A stretch of DNA of 64,000 nucleotides from Tetrahymena thermophila SB210. Lineage: Eukaryota; Ciliophora; Oligohymenophorea; Hymenostomatida; Tetrahymenidae. The stretch covers positions 62,001-126,000 of the forward strand of contig NW_002475926.1 in assembly GCF_000189635.1 (NCBI RefSeq). The letters are read 5' to 3'. The translations under genes and the position numbers were made by a program. Each line of letters starts with the position of its first letter. Position 1 is the stretch's first letter. Shown here in pieces: positions 38,075 to 51,700 of this stretch. The notes under the pieces are model-generated. The model was not told the DNA's origin, ran no database searches, and saw only the letters and a list, made by a program, of their open reading frames with translations.

Positions 38075-38929
38075 ATTGCATAATAAACTTATATTTAAAG
38101 CTGATTCATTAATTAACTCTTTAGCTTCAAACTTTAGTATAATTTTATAATTGTAATTATATAAAATTTTGTTTATTTTTTTATTATAAAATACCAATTT
38201 ACAAACAACCTCAAAACAAAACACATTTTTTTAAAGTAAAATTATTTTTTAAATATTAATCTTTTCAATTAACTTTTGTTTCCTCTTTAATTTTCAATAA
38301 ATATATATATATATATATATTAGTAAATTAATATGTCTGGAATTTAGATTATTTTTTTAATAATTATTCAATATGAACATAAAACGGATTATGATAGTTA
38401 TTTGTGTAAAATATTTAAGCAATTTATACTTTAATTCAAGTAGTTAAACATTTTAAAATAAAATATGTAAATCATACTAATTCAAGGCAAATTTAGTTTA
38501 TAATTTTGATAAACTTTGTTTTGACTCTATTTGAGTTATTGACTCTTTCAGAATAAAAAGATATGACTTGAATTTATATTAATTTAAAAAAATTTTCAAT
38601 CAATAATGTATATTAAATAAATAATAAGAACTGTTTGTGTTAAGTATTAAAATTTCTGCTTTTAATTCTAAATGGTAAAAATTTTGCTAATTTAACACAT
38701 ATTAATTAAAGAAATTTTTAGCTTAGTCATTAATTTTTGATGAATAATTTGATGTTAACTCTAATAAATAAATATAATACAAAATGAATATTAATATAAA
38801 GTTAGCAGAACTAATAACTTAAATAAATAGTTTTATTATTATTTATTTATACACTTATAATTTTTTTTTGTTAATTAAAATTTAATTATTTATAGACTTA
38901 TAATTGCTTATTAGTATTATGGATTATTT
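38075..38929. other. spacer between convergent genes
   Basis: AT-rich spacer holding the 3' flanks of the Sfi1-like gene and the first zinc-transporter-type gene, with an AT dinucleotide run near its start. No gene recognised. Confidence 0.55.
38299..38321. repeat. AT dinucleotide microsatellite
   Basis: About eleven uninterrupted AT units just downstream of the Sfi1-like gene. Confidence 0.9.
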
Positions 38930-40977
38930 TCAAAAATGAATATTATGATCACATTTTATATAATGAGGTGAGTCTTTCATTATCCATTCTTCGATTTAAA
39001 TAGTGCTATGATAAATGCCATACTGTCTGCATAGTTCAGTAGTTTTATTTAGAACCTCACGAGGGTTTTCAGAAATGAAAATGTGGCATGTCAATGATGG
39101 TTTGCCTTAAGATAACTACCAAATATGTAGGTCATGTATTTCCATTACGTTTGCTATCTTTAACAACTTTTCCTTGAAGTTTTATACATCTATTTATGAT
39201 GGTGTACCTTCCATTAATACTTTAAAGCAATCAATGCTAACGTTTTTAGTAGTTAGTAAAACAAGAATTGAGAAGATATATGTGCAAATAGGGTCAGCAA
39301 GATGCCAATAGTTAAAGCCATCATCTCCACCCAAGAAATAAATCAAGAATGCTGCAATAAGAACTCCAATAGATTATAGTAAGTCACCTAATTATATTAA
39401 TAAAAAAATGATAAGTATTATTTTCAGAGCTGACTTGAATTTTTTTGATTATAATCATCTTTTTTGGTGCAAATTCATGAGTTTTTAATAAATTTTATTG
39501 TGATTCCTAATTTTAGCTATTTTCAGTAAAAATTTAAAAAGAAAAATAGGAATCACTTAGTAAGCAAAATTTCTCTATGTGATTATAATTCTTTTTTAAT
39601 AGTGTTACAGAGAGTAAATTTCTGATTTTATTTGCAAAATTCAAATTCATCATTTTTTAATAATTTTTTACCTAAAACATGAATCATTGCTGCTCTTAGA
39701 TTATAGTTATCTTTAGCTTCAACCTATGATATATTTTTCTTCTTATCTTATTGAGAGTCGTGCTTGTGATTATTGTCGTGGTCATGGTCGTGATTATGAT
39801 CCTGGTTGTGATTGTGATCGTGATCATGGTTGTGGTCGTGATTATGATCATGATTGTGGTCGTGATTATGGTCACATTTTTCAGAATGTTAGTGAGCAAT
39901 TACAGTATTTGCATTTTCGTTGCTCTTTTATTATTATTGCTCTGGTTAATCAGAATTAGATTTGCATTCCTTGATTTAAATTATTTTTATCAAATAAAAT
40001 GTAAATTAATTAAAAAATGATCTTACATCATGATTATGTTATTCGTGATTATTGTGATTATGAATATGGTCGTTTTTTTAATTTTCTAAGTCACCTTTTA
40101 AATTATATTAAAATTTTAAAAAATTGGAAAATAAATTCAAATTAATTTTACTACTTTGTTAATTCTGGTTATTTTATTCATTCTAGTGGTTATGTTAGCA
40201 ATTGCTATCATGTTTATGTTCATTCTGTTTAAGAGCTTTCATATTATCATAATTTTTATGATCATGAACTTTATGTTCATGCTAGTGTCCACTGCAATGT
40301 GATTTCTTATGATTTTACTCATGTTGATGTTCACCTTCATGTTTATGTTTATGATTTGTATCACCATGATCATGATCATGATTATGATTGTGACCATCAC
40401 CATGGCTATGGCTATGTCCGTGAGAGCAACCGTGGTGGCTGTGTCCTGGACCACTGTGTAAAACTTTAGCCATTATCAAGTTGCAGATTAACCCAAAGAC
40501 AGCTGTAGCAAGCATATAAACAGGTTATTCAACAGGTTCTTTATTGACTATTCTAATTGTAGCTTCATATAGCAATATTATTGTAACTATCCAAATCAGA
40601 ATAATACTAATAAGAGCTCCGATAACTTCAGAACGATGGTAACCAAAAGATAAAGATTTAGAAGCAGGTTTTGAGCTTATCCAAACGGCAACAATCGAGA
40701 TGAAAAATCCACTCAAATCTGAGAACATGTGAGCAGCATCACTAAGAATAGCTAGAGAACCTGAAATAACACCACCAACTATTTCAGCAACTAAGAATAT
40801 AAAAGCTATAAAGGATACAATGAAAAGCTTCCTCAGAATTTCTAAGCTATGATTATCTGAAGGAGGCTTGTAGAGGGTTCCGTGAAGGGATATTTTGTCA
40901 GATAATGTATTACACTCATCAGTGTTTTCTGTTTAATAATTTGCAATAGTATGAGGTTATGTATGACCTTTGCACAT
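38930..40977 (-). CDS. cation diffusion facilitator (zinc-transporter type), copy 1
   Basis: Minus-strand exons 40977-40027, 39969-39672 and 39387-38930 total exactly 569 codons. It has the six-helix layout of CDF/ZnT proteins: helix II carries the metal site SDAAHMFSDLSG, helix V carries MIHVLGDLLQSIGV, and the C-terminal cytosolic domain has EIHDLHIWQLS and ends KCDHNIHF. Such proteins export Zn2+ (or similar ions) from cytosol into vesicles or out of the cell in exchange for protons. Between helices IV and V lies an enormous His-rich loop, beginning GHSHHGCSHGHSHSHGDG and recurring as HDHNHD-type runs after the first intron. The paralogue at 55262-57942 shares about the whole architecture and the position of the last intron. 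A stretch near 40085-40145 could be an extra ~60-nt intron, since it is in frame either way. The start ATG (MCKGHTQPH) is the first in frame. Confidence 0.92.
39500..39556. repeat. intronic stem-loop in transporter copy 1
   Basis: Inside the last intron (39388-39671) the arm gtgattccta is matched by taggaatcac about 37 bases further on, with further A/T pairing inside. A related gtgattccta...gaatcac pair occurs in the matching intron of copy 2. Confidence 0.6.
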
Positions 40978-42416
40978 TTTTTTCAGATTTTAGCTTTTTT
41001 TGTATATTTTGATTAATTGAATTATTTTTATTATATTAAAAGATCAAATTTTCATTTTTTTAAACTTCTCGTTTTGGATGTCTTCATGAGTAAATTTATG
41101 AACTAGCCTTTTTAGTATCCAATGTAAATTTTAAATTAATTGGTCATTTGAAGAGTTTTAATTAATTAGTCTTTTTCATATTATTTAATCTTTAATTATA
41201 ATCGTTTCTAAAGAAGTTCCAGAACAAAACTTCATGAGTTTAATTGGTTGATGAGTAAATTAATAATTATTTAATTATTTATATTATTTGGTGGGCTTAA
41301 TAAAATTTTGGGTCCTTATTTTATTAATAAATAAATATTATTCAAATTACATAATTTTCTATTAATTTTCTAGAAGTTAACTTCATGAGCATTCTCAACT
41401 AATTGATGAATCAACTTCCAAGTAATTTAATTAAATTAAGGCTTTGTTGTTTGATAGTTATTTGCTTGTTTAGTCTTTTTCTATCAAAAAAACTATCTAT
41501 TCTAATATTATTGCTTATATGCTAAGTTATTTCTTCTAAACGCTTTATTATTGTTATATAACTTTAGAAATATCTATTTTATGTTGAGAAATTTCATTTG
41601 AGAGAAAAATACTTTCATTTTAGGAAAAATTGTCTATTACTTCAAATATTTATAATAAAATATCAATTTTTAAAGAAGCTGCTTTAAATTGTTTTTATGA
41701 TTAATTATCTCATTCCGTTTAATCAAAACAAACCCTAAAAAAAACTTATTTTTTAACCATTATAACTAAAAATAGAAATTTTGGAATATGAGGTTAATTA
41801 ATTTTTTATAAGTGAGTTTATTTAAGATAAAGCTGGAAAAATATTTTGGATTATTTTAGATTTAAAAAATTTGTCTTCAAAATAATAGGAAGAGTTATAT
41901 AAAAAATATTTTATAAAAAAATTATCAAAATTAATTTCTTTTTTAAGTTTAATAAAAAGTAAAAAAAAATTTAAAGTATTAAAAATCCTCCTTTACAAAT
42001 TTTAAAGTAAATTAACGAATTGACTAAATAAATATATAAAATATTATTTTAAATTTTATAGTTTTTTGAGTTTTAAATACGTTTATCGTATTTATTAATT
42101 TTTAAAATAAATTATTTTCCTTATTAAAATTAATAATAATTTAATTTAAATTTTATTCTAGTAAGAAATAAAGATAAATTCAAATTTTGTTTATTTTTTT
42201 AATAGAAAAGAATCATTTAAACGTCTTTATAATATTTTTCAGATATTAAATGACTTAGCAATTAATTTTAAACAAAAAATTAATTGATTTTTGAGTAAGA
42301 ATTAATTAAATTTCTACCTTCGCATTTGTTTAGATTGTTTTGAAGCAAAAATAGAATTTAATAAAATAAAAACAGCAACTAGATCATATATTTTGATATT
42401 TCTTAGTTAACTAAAT
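40978..42416. promoter_or_regulatory. divergent intergenic region
   Basis: This 1.4-kb AT-rich spacer separates the 5' ends of transporter copy 1 (minus) and the large membrane-protein gene (plus). A weakly repeated motif, acttcatgag followed by a variable stretch and then tgatga, occurs near 41230 and 41390. No coding frame recognised. Confidence 0.4.
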
Positions 42417-45400
42417 ATGAATATTATTTTTGTTTTTTTATTTGCAGTTTGCTTTGGATTAGAAAACAATTTTGTCTATGAATGGGATTCTAACAATTCA
42501 TTTGAAATTTAAAATGTTGTATTCTAAAATATTGTATAATGCAACGATGATTTAGTAGCATTTTCAGCAAATAACTCAACATCAATGAGCCTACACTTTT
42601 TAAGAAACATTAATGGTACCTTAAGCTAATTAAGTAACTTTACTTACTTATTTGCAAAAGATTTTGCTGTATCAAATGATTGCTCTCTAATGGCAGTAAT
42701 CGTAAATAAATCAATATCTATTATATAAATAAAACCATAATAATATGATCTGGTAGAATTAATAAATATATAAAGCTCATAATTTATATATGCAAACAGA
42801 TTTAGCTGTGATAATAAGCAGCTCTTCTCAATAGATATTTTAGGATAAATTATTATTTACAATCTAGATTTTTTAAGTTTAAAAGCATCACAATTGTAAG
42901 TTGAATTTAGTGATTCAAGCTACTAAAACTTAACAGGTTACTACTTTAAGTGTTTTAGTAATCATGGAATTATTTAAACTTTAAACAATGCAATAAGGAT
43001 ATTTTAAGTAGATAGCTAAGAAAATCAATACATTCTTATTACAGATAAAGCTTATTTTTTAGAAACCAGTATGCTCAGTTAGGTAGAAATAACAAACGAT
43101 AATAACTATTTAATAATAGTAAATTCTAATTTTGAAATAAAAATAGGAAACTTAACTTAAATTAAAAAATTTTAAAATCCTAAATTCCTGTAATATTTTT
43201 CAAATGGATTCTAGTTAACTAATATGGGTCAGTCTTAGCTTTTGTAAATCTAAGTTTCTAAAAACAACAATTATCTTTTTATTTCTGTAAGATCTTAAGG
43301 CATTTAAATTCTAGAAATTACTGACGTCAACAACCCTAAACTCTACTAAAATTTATAAATAGATAATGTTTAATTTTAATTTGTAATGACTAATTAAGAC
43401 AAGTATGGTTTTATCATAGGACTCAAGATTATATAAACAATAATATAAAAATAAATTCTATCAGATGACTTATATCCAAACCTTTTTAATTTTCATTAAG
43501 TTATAAAAAGTTATGAAGGTAGTACTTATTTGAATAGATAATAGTAATGCTTTGTCAATTAAGATAGTAGTCTTTTTTATGGTATCCTTAGGGAATAAGG
43601 AATAGAATAACTTGCTATTAATTAGTCCTACTAATATATTTTTACTTTTATGTATTTCCCAATTCAAGATATTTTAAATTATTCTATTAGTGCCTTCCTT
43701 TTAGATGAGTAAAAAGGATAATTTTTTATGTCTTTACAGTCAGATACAGAAAATTTGTTAGCAGTACTTAATATGACCTAATTTGATAATAACAACAAAA
43801 TTGTAGTTGTCAATATTCCTAACAATTTAACAATAAATTAAATGGCTTTAAGCCATAGTAAAAATAATCTTGCAGCTACATATAATAAATCAGTTTTAAT
43901 ATTTGATGTTTCAAAACCTAATAATATGGTTTAGCTTGCTAGCATTGATCTTAGCAATTATGTCTTTTAATTTTGCTCAAGCTTAATATTTGCGGAAAAT
44001 GATAGGTAATTAAATTTACTCTAAATTCTCATTAATTAATTAATTTATTTATTTTTGATGCTTTTTCAATGTTTATTATATATTAAAAAAATTTTGAAGA
44101 GAAAAAAAATTTATTCCTTGCTTATTTTATGAATATTCACAGTATTTTATATTATATTTATTTTATTGCAATAGGTATTTATTGATAGTGGCTAAATTTT
44201 AAGGATTAATTTTGCTAAATATAGAAGATTTAAGTAAATTCTATTTAAGCGAATTTTACATTACTCATTCAGCAGAAGATATAATTACATTTAGTTCAAA
44301 TGAGAAATTAGCATACTTTATAGATGGATTTCAAGGAATCAAAATTGTAGATTTATCATAAATACCTAAAATTAAAGTAATTGGCTAGATTTAAGAATTT
44401 TAAGGTTGGGCTACTCATGTAATGCCTATTTCTAATGATAACTTCATTTTGGTAACTTATACTCATTTAGAAGCTATCAATTTATTTGATATTAGAGATA
44501 TTTAAAATCCAATATTTATAAGCCAGTTACAATTGGATTTAACAGAGTATAATTGTGCATGCGTTACAACTGATGAAAAAACTTTATATATAACCACTTA
44601 AAATGATATTTTTAGCTATTCCTTATATTCTTAATAAAAAATTCACAAGTAAATAACTATAGAATCTACTTAATATTTTGCTTCCAACTAGGATTTTGCT
44701 CTTTAAAATTAAAATGTGAAATTTTTAATTGGATAGAAAGCAAGTATTAAATTAAATTTTATTTATCCTTAGTTAGACACAAATATTATTAACTTATACT
44801 ACTATAAAGATTATTAAATTAGCTAACTACCAGGGTGGATTAATTTTTTAAGCAATAAACAAATTATTCAAATAAATTCTATTAAAGATGGAGTTAATGC
44901 TTATTCTTAAAACCCTTCTTTAAATATTTTAATCCTTGAAACTCAACAATTCTTAACATAAGAAAATTTTGTACCAATTGATTAAGATATTTAGCTCAGC
45001 GATGATCAAATAGGAATTATATTTAATACACTTTAGAATTATAATATTATCAATTATAATAACTACACTGACTTTGAATATTATTCTCAGTACTTTAGCT
45101 AATTTAAAAATCAAATTGCAGCCTCTTAAGATTTTAATGGAAATTAAAATTTGGAAAGCATATTCCTATTTGTTTAAAATACACTGCTTAAAAGCAAGAA
45201 ATATAATCCAATATACTTTTATTTACAAAATTCATTAAGTTTTAATTTCGAAAACAATTAGATCAGTACATTATCATCTACTGTTACAGTCTCTTTGACA
45301 ATTGATTAAGTCTTAGGATAGCTTTATATGCAAGATTTGCATCAATTTACAATAAAAAACTAGTAAGGTGGTTCTATTTTAAAACTATTTGGGAATGTAA

Positions 45401-47850
45401 CTAATATAAACTCTGCATTTATTCAGTAACAAGTAATATTTATACCAAATCAATAAGCGCCTTAAAGAAATATTGATGATAATAAAATAATAGTGGATAT
45501 TTTTATAGATGATAACTTAAATTATCCTTTAAAATTTTAAATTGATTTAAATAATGCAAGCTTTATAAAAATACTTGGGCCTATAAATGTAACAGAATCA
45601 TTGTAAGATTAGTTTGATTTAGTTTACTAAGATTCAAAAATCCAAGTTGACTCTTATATAATATGTTCATTCAAAAAGACTACCTTCAATGATACTCAAA
45701 ATCTTCCCATAACTTACTAAGCAAGGTATTAATAAGATAATTAAAGAGAAATTTCAATAGAAAGCTCAAATTGGTTATAATTTGTTTATGAGAAAGCTGA
45801 TTTACGAATATAAGGCTAAGTACCTGAATCTTTATACTGGAGTGATGTAAAAGTTACTATAACAGCTTTTAATGGATACACACAACAAAGCGATTCTTTT
45901 ATTATGAAGGTAAGAATTATCTCATTTTTACTTTTGTTAAAGACTTTTTTGCAGATTACTTCTCCTATTGCTTTTATTTTTACACTCTACTAGTACAGAA
46001 ATATTCCTTATAATATCTATTATAAGTAGAAGCTTTTCTATCAAAAAGAAGTAATATAAGTAAACAAAGAATACATTAAAAAAATTCCCATTTTAAATCA
46101 TGATTTCAGAATAGCAAGAAAAATTTTCAAGGCATATAAACAATACATTTAAGAAAATTATATTTAGTAACAGTAAAAGCAAAAAAAGTTCTAAAAAGAA
46201 GTAAAATTTAAAGACAAAACAAGTTTAGATTTTGAATTTTATGAGCAAGAGTAGCAAAAAAATTATGAAAATGATCAAGTTAATGACTAAGTTTTTTAGC
46301 TAGAAAGAACTTTTGATATAAAAACTATGAATATAGATTAAGATAATAATAATGACAGCCAAAACTCGGCATAAAATATTCGCTTTTAAAAATAAATAAA
46401 AAGTGATGTAGAATAAAAAAGAAAATCATCCTCTCAATCAAAAAAGAACAAAACTTTAAGTTCAGATAGTGATAGTGACGAAGAAGAGGATCTGTTGACA
46501 AAAATGATATAAGGGTAAACTAGAAAGAGATCTGCAATTATATACACAACAAATGTATAACAATTCTTTAAGTCATAATAGAATAATAGTAAATTAAATA
46601 AAATTATAGAGCTTCTGAATGGTTAGTAAGGTAAAAATATTGGAGAGGAAAATTAATTTTTAGCTTATTTATCAACAAATTTTGTCAACAAAAAAGGCTG
46701 TTTGAAAACCAAAAACCTCTTTTAAGATGTCCTTGAAGCAAAATTAATATTTGTACATAAGCGTAAAAAGTATAAAATAAGTTAATTTTAGGACGAGTTA
46801 GAAAACTAAAAGTCTGTCCTTTACACTTCGCTGAAATCATTCTTTGCGAGATACCTGTTGCAAAAAGATAAAAAAGCAAAAATTATATATAGATTTTTGA
46901 AAAATCAATGTAAACTGAGCTAACAATATACATAGAGAGATTGGTATAAGTATTTAATTGAAATTAGATCAACTAAGGAAACAGATATTAATGGACAAAA
47001 TATTCCATTTCCAAGACTTTATGTAAAGTAGAAATAAATTCAAAGGTTATTTTAATAATTAGGGTTGTTAATGAATTCAACTAATGAGTATAACAATGAA
47101 AATAACTATGGTATCAATCTGTATTTAGTAATTGAAGTCATTTTCTCAGATGCCCTAGGTTTATCAGTAAAAAATAAAAATTCTTTTTAACCAGTATCAG
47201 GTGAATCACTACATTATACTCAGTTTGCAATAACAAGAGTAGAAGCGCTGATTTAAATTAAGCGTTCTTATTGTTTACGATAAAGAGAGTGTATCGATAA
47301 AATTTATAGAGCTTACGGTAGTAGTAAGAATTCTTTATTACCCAATTGGATGAATGTTAGCTAAAAGAAAAATTCAATTATAATAAGCGGAGTCCCAAAA
47401 AATTAAGATGTTGAGGAAATAGTGATAAGAATATATGACCGATTCGATTTTATTGCAATATAATACAAGCTTCAAATAGTAAATTCAGATAAAAAGTTAA
47501 GTGAATAGGTAAATATGCTGCAATCTCATAGTATAAATCCAATAAATCCTATTTTAAGTTCTAATTTATTATTATTTTAGCACAAGAAAAAAGTATTAGA
47601 CTAACCATAAATCAGCACAAATAAGAATATGAACAGTTTAAGAGAAAGTTTTGAATCAGAAAGTATATAAACTGATAAGCAGGATAGTTATCAAATGCAT
47701 AATAATTCAAATTTTAAAAATATAAAAACATCAGAAGACTTATCAAAATCATCTAACTAACAAGAATTATCTGAATAAATAGATCAAGTAAAAGAAATCC
47801 CTGAATTTTATTCATTTATATAATAGATGTAAACTTTTAAAGTAAAATGA
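42417..47850 (+). CDS. large type I membrane protein with beta-propeller-like repeats and cadherin-like modules, copy A
   Basis: Exons 42417-44005 and 44175-47850 give 1,755 codons exactly. A signal peptide (MNIIFVFLFAVCFG) is followed by an extracellular region of propeller/LVIVP-like strands such as RSQGIQILEITDVNNPKL and DGFQGIKIVDLSQIPKI. Cadherin-like strands come before the membrane (WLQFVYEKADLRIQGQVPES, then AFNGYTQQSDSF). One hydrophobic span runs about ISFLLLLKTFLQITSPIAF and continues to YQYRNIPYN. A 45-base piece here looks like an intron (GTAAGA...CAG) but aligns gaplessly with copy B as protein, so I keep it as coding. The cytosolic part has an acidic serine run (TLSSDSDSDEEEDLL), a conserved block QQYTQRDWYK...STKETDINGQNIPFPRL, and another cadherin-like module (LPNWMNVSQKKNSIIISGVP). 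Function unknown; a surface receptor or adhesion role is inferred. Confidence 0.85.
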
Positions 47851-48781
47851 ATAAAACTGCATGCATTAGTGTTTATTTTCAAACTTATTTTGTAAAATCA
47901 GCTCTAAAAATATTGTTAAGTTTTACTAATTAGTTAATTAATGAATTCAAATTATTAATTAAAACTAAAATGAAAAAATAGATGATTTTTTTTGATGAAA
48001 ATACTTTTCAAAACAATACAAAATTAATATATTAAATTTTTATAAATATATAAAAAGTATTTGATGCAAAAAAAAAATATATTAATACAATCTTTACTGT
48101 TTTTTTAATTTTTTAATTTTTAAGGAGATAAATGACATATCAAATTTAATTCTAAGTAAATTTGTTTTTTAAATAATTGAAGCTGTATTGTAAATAAATA
48201 ATATGAATCAATCATTAACAAACATATTTTTTTATAAATAGAAATTAAATTTAATCCTAAAAAGTAATATATCCTAAATATTAATTTTTATTTTTAAAAT
48301 CATTAAAATATAATTTTCTACTTGTCTAATAGCATATCTAAGATTTATTTATTGTATTATCAGATATTATTAATAAAACTTACTTTCATTAATTCAACAT
48401 ATTTATTATAACTTACTTAATCTTTCTTAAATAGTTATTTAAAATAAAAAATAATTAATATTTAAAATTTATTTATTTATTTATTTAGTTAGTTAATTAT
48501 TATATTAATTATTCCCTTTTTCAACTTTTTCAACGTATTTGTATTTTTTTAGTAAATAAATTTTTTCTTTAGTATGAGTATTAGTTAATGTTGATAAGAC
48601 TTCTAGAATGAAATCAGATTTTTAAGATAATTGAATTAACTTTTTAAATCATCATTAATAAATTAGTAAGAAATTTATAAATAAAGCAAATAACTCAAAT
48701 TTAAAGTAAAAGCTATTCAAAGTAAAAAAAATATATAATAAATTAATAAAAAGTAGAAGTAAGTAACTCTTTATATATAAT
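47851..48781. other. spacer between tandem paralogues
   Basis: AT-rich 0.9-kb spacer between copies A and B of the large membrane-protein gene, presumably the 3' flank of A and promoter of B. Contains TTTA-type short runs near 48470; no gene recognised. Confidence 0.55.
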
Positions 48782-51700
48782 ATGAGTTAAAATTTTATAG
48801 CTCTTATATTAACTTGCTTTTGTTCTTTATTTGTGTATACTTATCAGACAAAAAAGGACATATAATTTGTATACAATGACCAAAATATTTATTAACTAAA
48901 TTTCAATAAATCTATTATATCATAGATGAAGCAATGTAATAATTTTCAATTCATTTTCACTTCTCTAGGCTATGATGGAATATCTATATTAAATACTGAT
49001 TAATAATACCAGCCTATTTAAAATATAACTTCTAGCAACACATATGTAAATGGATTCGATATCACTCCAGACTGTGAATATCTTGCAATGAACTATAAAT
49101 AAAATTTAACTATCTTCTAGCTTAGCAAATCCTCTCAAAAGTATATTCAAATTTCAGCATCATAAGACTAAATACCAATAAATGTTATAGATATGGCTTT
49201 TAATTTGAATAATAGTTTAATATATCTTGTAGGATCTTAAGGAAATTTATAAGTCTTTTAATTTTTGAGTGAGACAGCAAAAATAAATCAAGTGAAATTC
49301 ATTTTCTCTTCTTAGACAGGGTATATAAGTGCTTTGAAAGTTAACTTTTTTTCGTCCTACTAAAATCTTATTTTCTTAACGACTACATACTCAGGAATTT
49401 ACGTATTTGAGCAAATGCTTCTACTTAATAATTAAAATGAATAAGTTTTTTTGTTTGAAATAGGGAGCTACAAATAGATGCAAAATACTATTTTGATGAC
49501 AAGTGATGGTTAATATTTAGTTTTATTAAACTAATGGAGTGGTATTAGTATTTTAAATATAAGTTAACTTTAGTAATTTTAATAAAATAATTAAACATGC
49601 CCCTTTAATACTGTAATAACTAATTGGTGGCCAACTTCAGCATTAAATCCATCTCCAATTGATGGTGCAATTTCAAACAAAGACTAATATTTATTTGTTT
49701 CAGCTAGATCATAAGGTATCTACATAATCGATATATCAGATATCTAAAATCCAATATTATTTTAGCACATTGATTCTGATGGAAGTTCTACTGCAATATT
49801 GTTCTCTTCTCAAAAAAATCTAATATATTTATCAAACTCAATTTCAATTAAAATATATTCTTAAGTATCTGCTTATCTAAGTAACTAATATCCAAATTTG
49901 TTTAATATGCATTTAGGAACAGAAGAGCTCGCAAGTATTCCAGCTTAATACAAGTGGAGGTGTTATATTAATTCATAAAGTTCAAATTACTATTGGGGAG
50001 CCTTTGATGATATAGGATTAGTATTAGCAAAAATTAATGAAGATGGCTATTTTTAGTTAAGCAGAATAAATATTACAAATTAAATAAACTTACACTCATT
50101 TTATGTTGACTCGCTGCTATTTGATACGAGCCAATAGCTCTTAATTTTACCTCTAGTTAACTTCTAATAAATATTAGGAATATATAACATTTCTAAGATA
50201 GAAGAACCTACTCTTATTTCTACTGTTAACTCTAACTATTTTGCTCGATTAGAATAATTAGCTTTCAACTCCAATAAAACATTAATAGCAGCAAGTTTTG
50301 GTTAATCAATTCTGATATTTGATATATCTAATATTAACAGTCCTAAAGTTTTTAATTAAATTCAATTGAATACACTAATTTTATCCCAATGCTCAGGAAT
50401 AATGTTTGCATAATAAGACAAGTAAAAATAATAACAATTATTTTTTCGTTTTCCTTTAAATTAAAAATTGTTTACTAATATCATTTATTAAAAAATAATA
50501 AAAAATAATTAATTTATTAATTAATTAATTAAGGTACATAATTATAAGCTCTAGAGGTTAAGGATTTATGGTATTTGAATTCTAAAGTCCTCAAAATATT
50601 ACACTTGTTAATTAGTATTTAACTCATGGAGGTGAAGATGTTAGGCCATTAAATAATAACAATTAGTATGCATTTTTTATAGATGGATATAATGGTGTTT
50701 TAATTGTGGATTTACAGAAATTACCAGACATATCTATTATAAGTACTATCTAGCTTGAAGGATGGAGCAATCATGTACTTCAGTTTGGATAAACTGGATA
50801 TGTCATAATTTCTACAGTTGACAGAGGGATGATTTAATTATTTGATTTAAGCAATAAAAATGAACCTTTGTTTATAAGTTCTTATCAAAAGTCAAATCAA
50901 AATGCATACTCTACATGTAAGACTTCATCGGATAGTTATTTATTTATAAATAACCAATTTGGAGTCTAAACACTTCCTTTGAAAAGTGATTTTTTTATTC
51001 ATTCATCTTTTAGTGTTTTATATTCTGACTCCAATCAATTTCATCCAATAAGTAATTTCTTTGAAGTTGGCTAGAACATTTTACTATCTTTAAAGTTTAT
51101 CTACCCTTAAAATGGTATTTAAATATCAGAAATCACATATTACTTTAATGATTAAGTTTAAAGTCTTCCTTCTTGGATGGATTATTCATCAACTAACAGC
51201 ACCATAAATATTTAAGTATCAAATTAAGGACTCAATTCAAATGATATATCTTTGAACACAATTTTAATTAAATCGCAGTTACCTGTCGATGATATAATCA
51301 AGTAACTTTGCTAAAAATATTTTAGCACTTAAAATAATTTAAGTCAAATCATATTAAATTTCTTGATTAACAGTGGAATTATCGACAAAAAGTATTATTT
51401 GAATGTAGAAGATTTGTAAAACGGCATTAAAGAGTTACAAATTCAACAAAATACTCTCTTTTAGTAATTAAACATTGACAATTAGTTATAAATTTCACTC
51501 TTATAAAAACTAAAATATGCCTTACTAAAATCTGTTTAATTTAATCCTGTTTATTTTTATATAAAATCTTCTCTTTTTTTAAATTTAAATAATACATCAG
51601 GAAACGTTATAACAACAAAGTCTTAGTCTGCATCCATTTAAATTCAAGCAAATCAAACTCAAGGTTAATTTTATGTATTAGATGATAGTGGAGTAGCTAT

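Noticed and set aside
39696..40020. Several overlapping standard-code frames in both directions around the first transporter's His repeats
   Set aside because: All are frame shadows of the repeat; the phase-consistent CDF gene model explains the interval.
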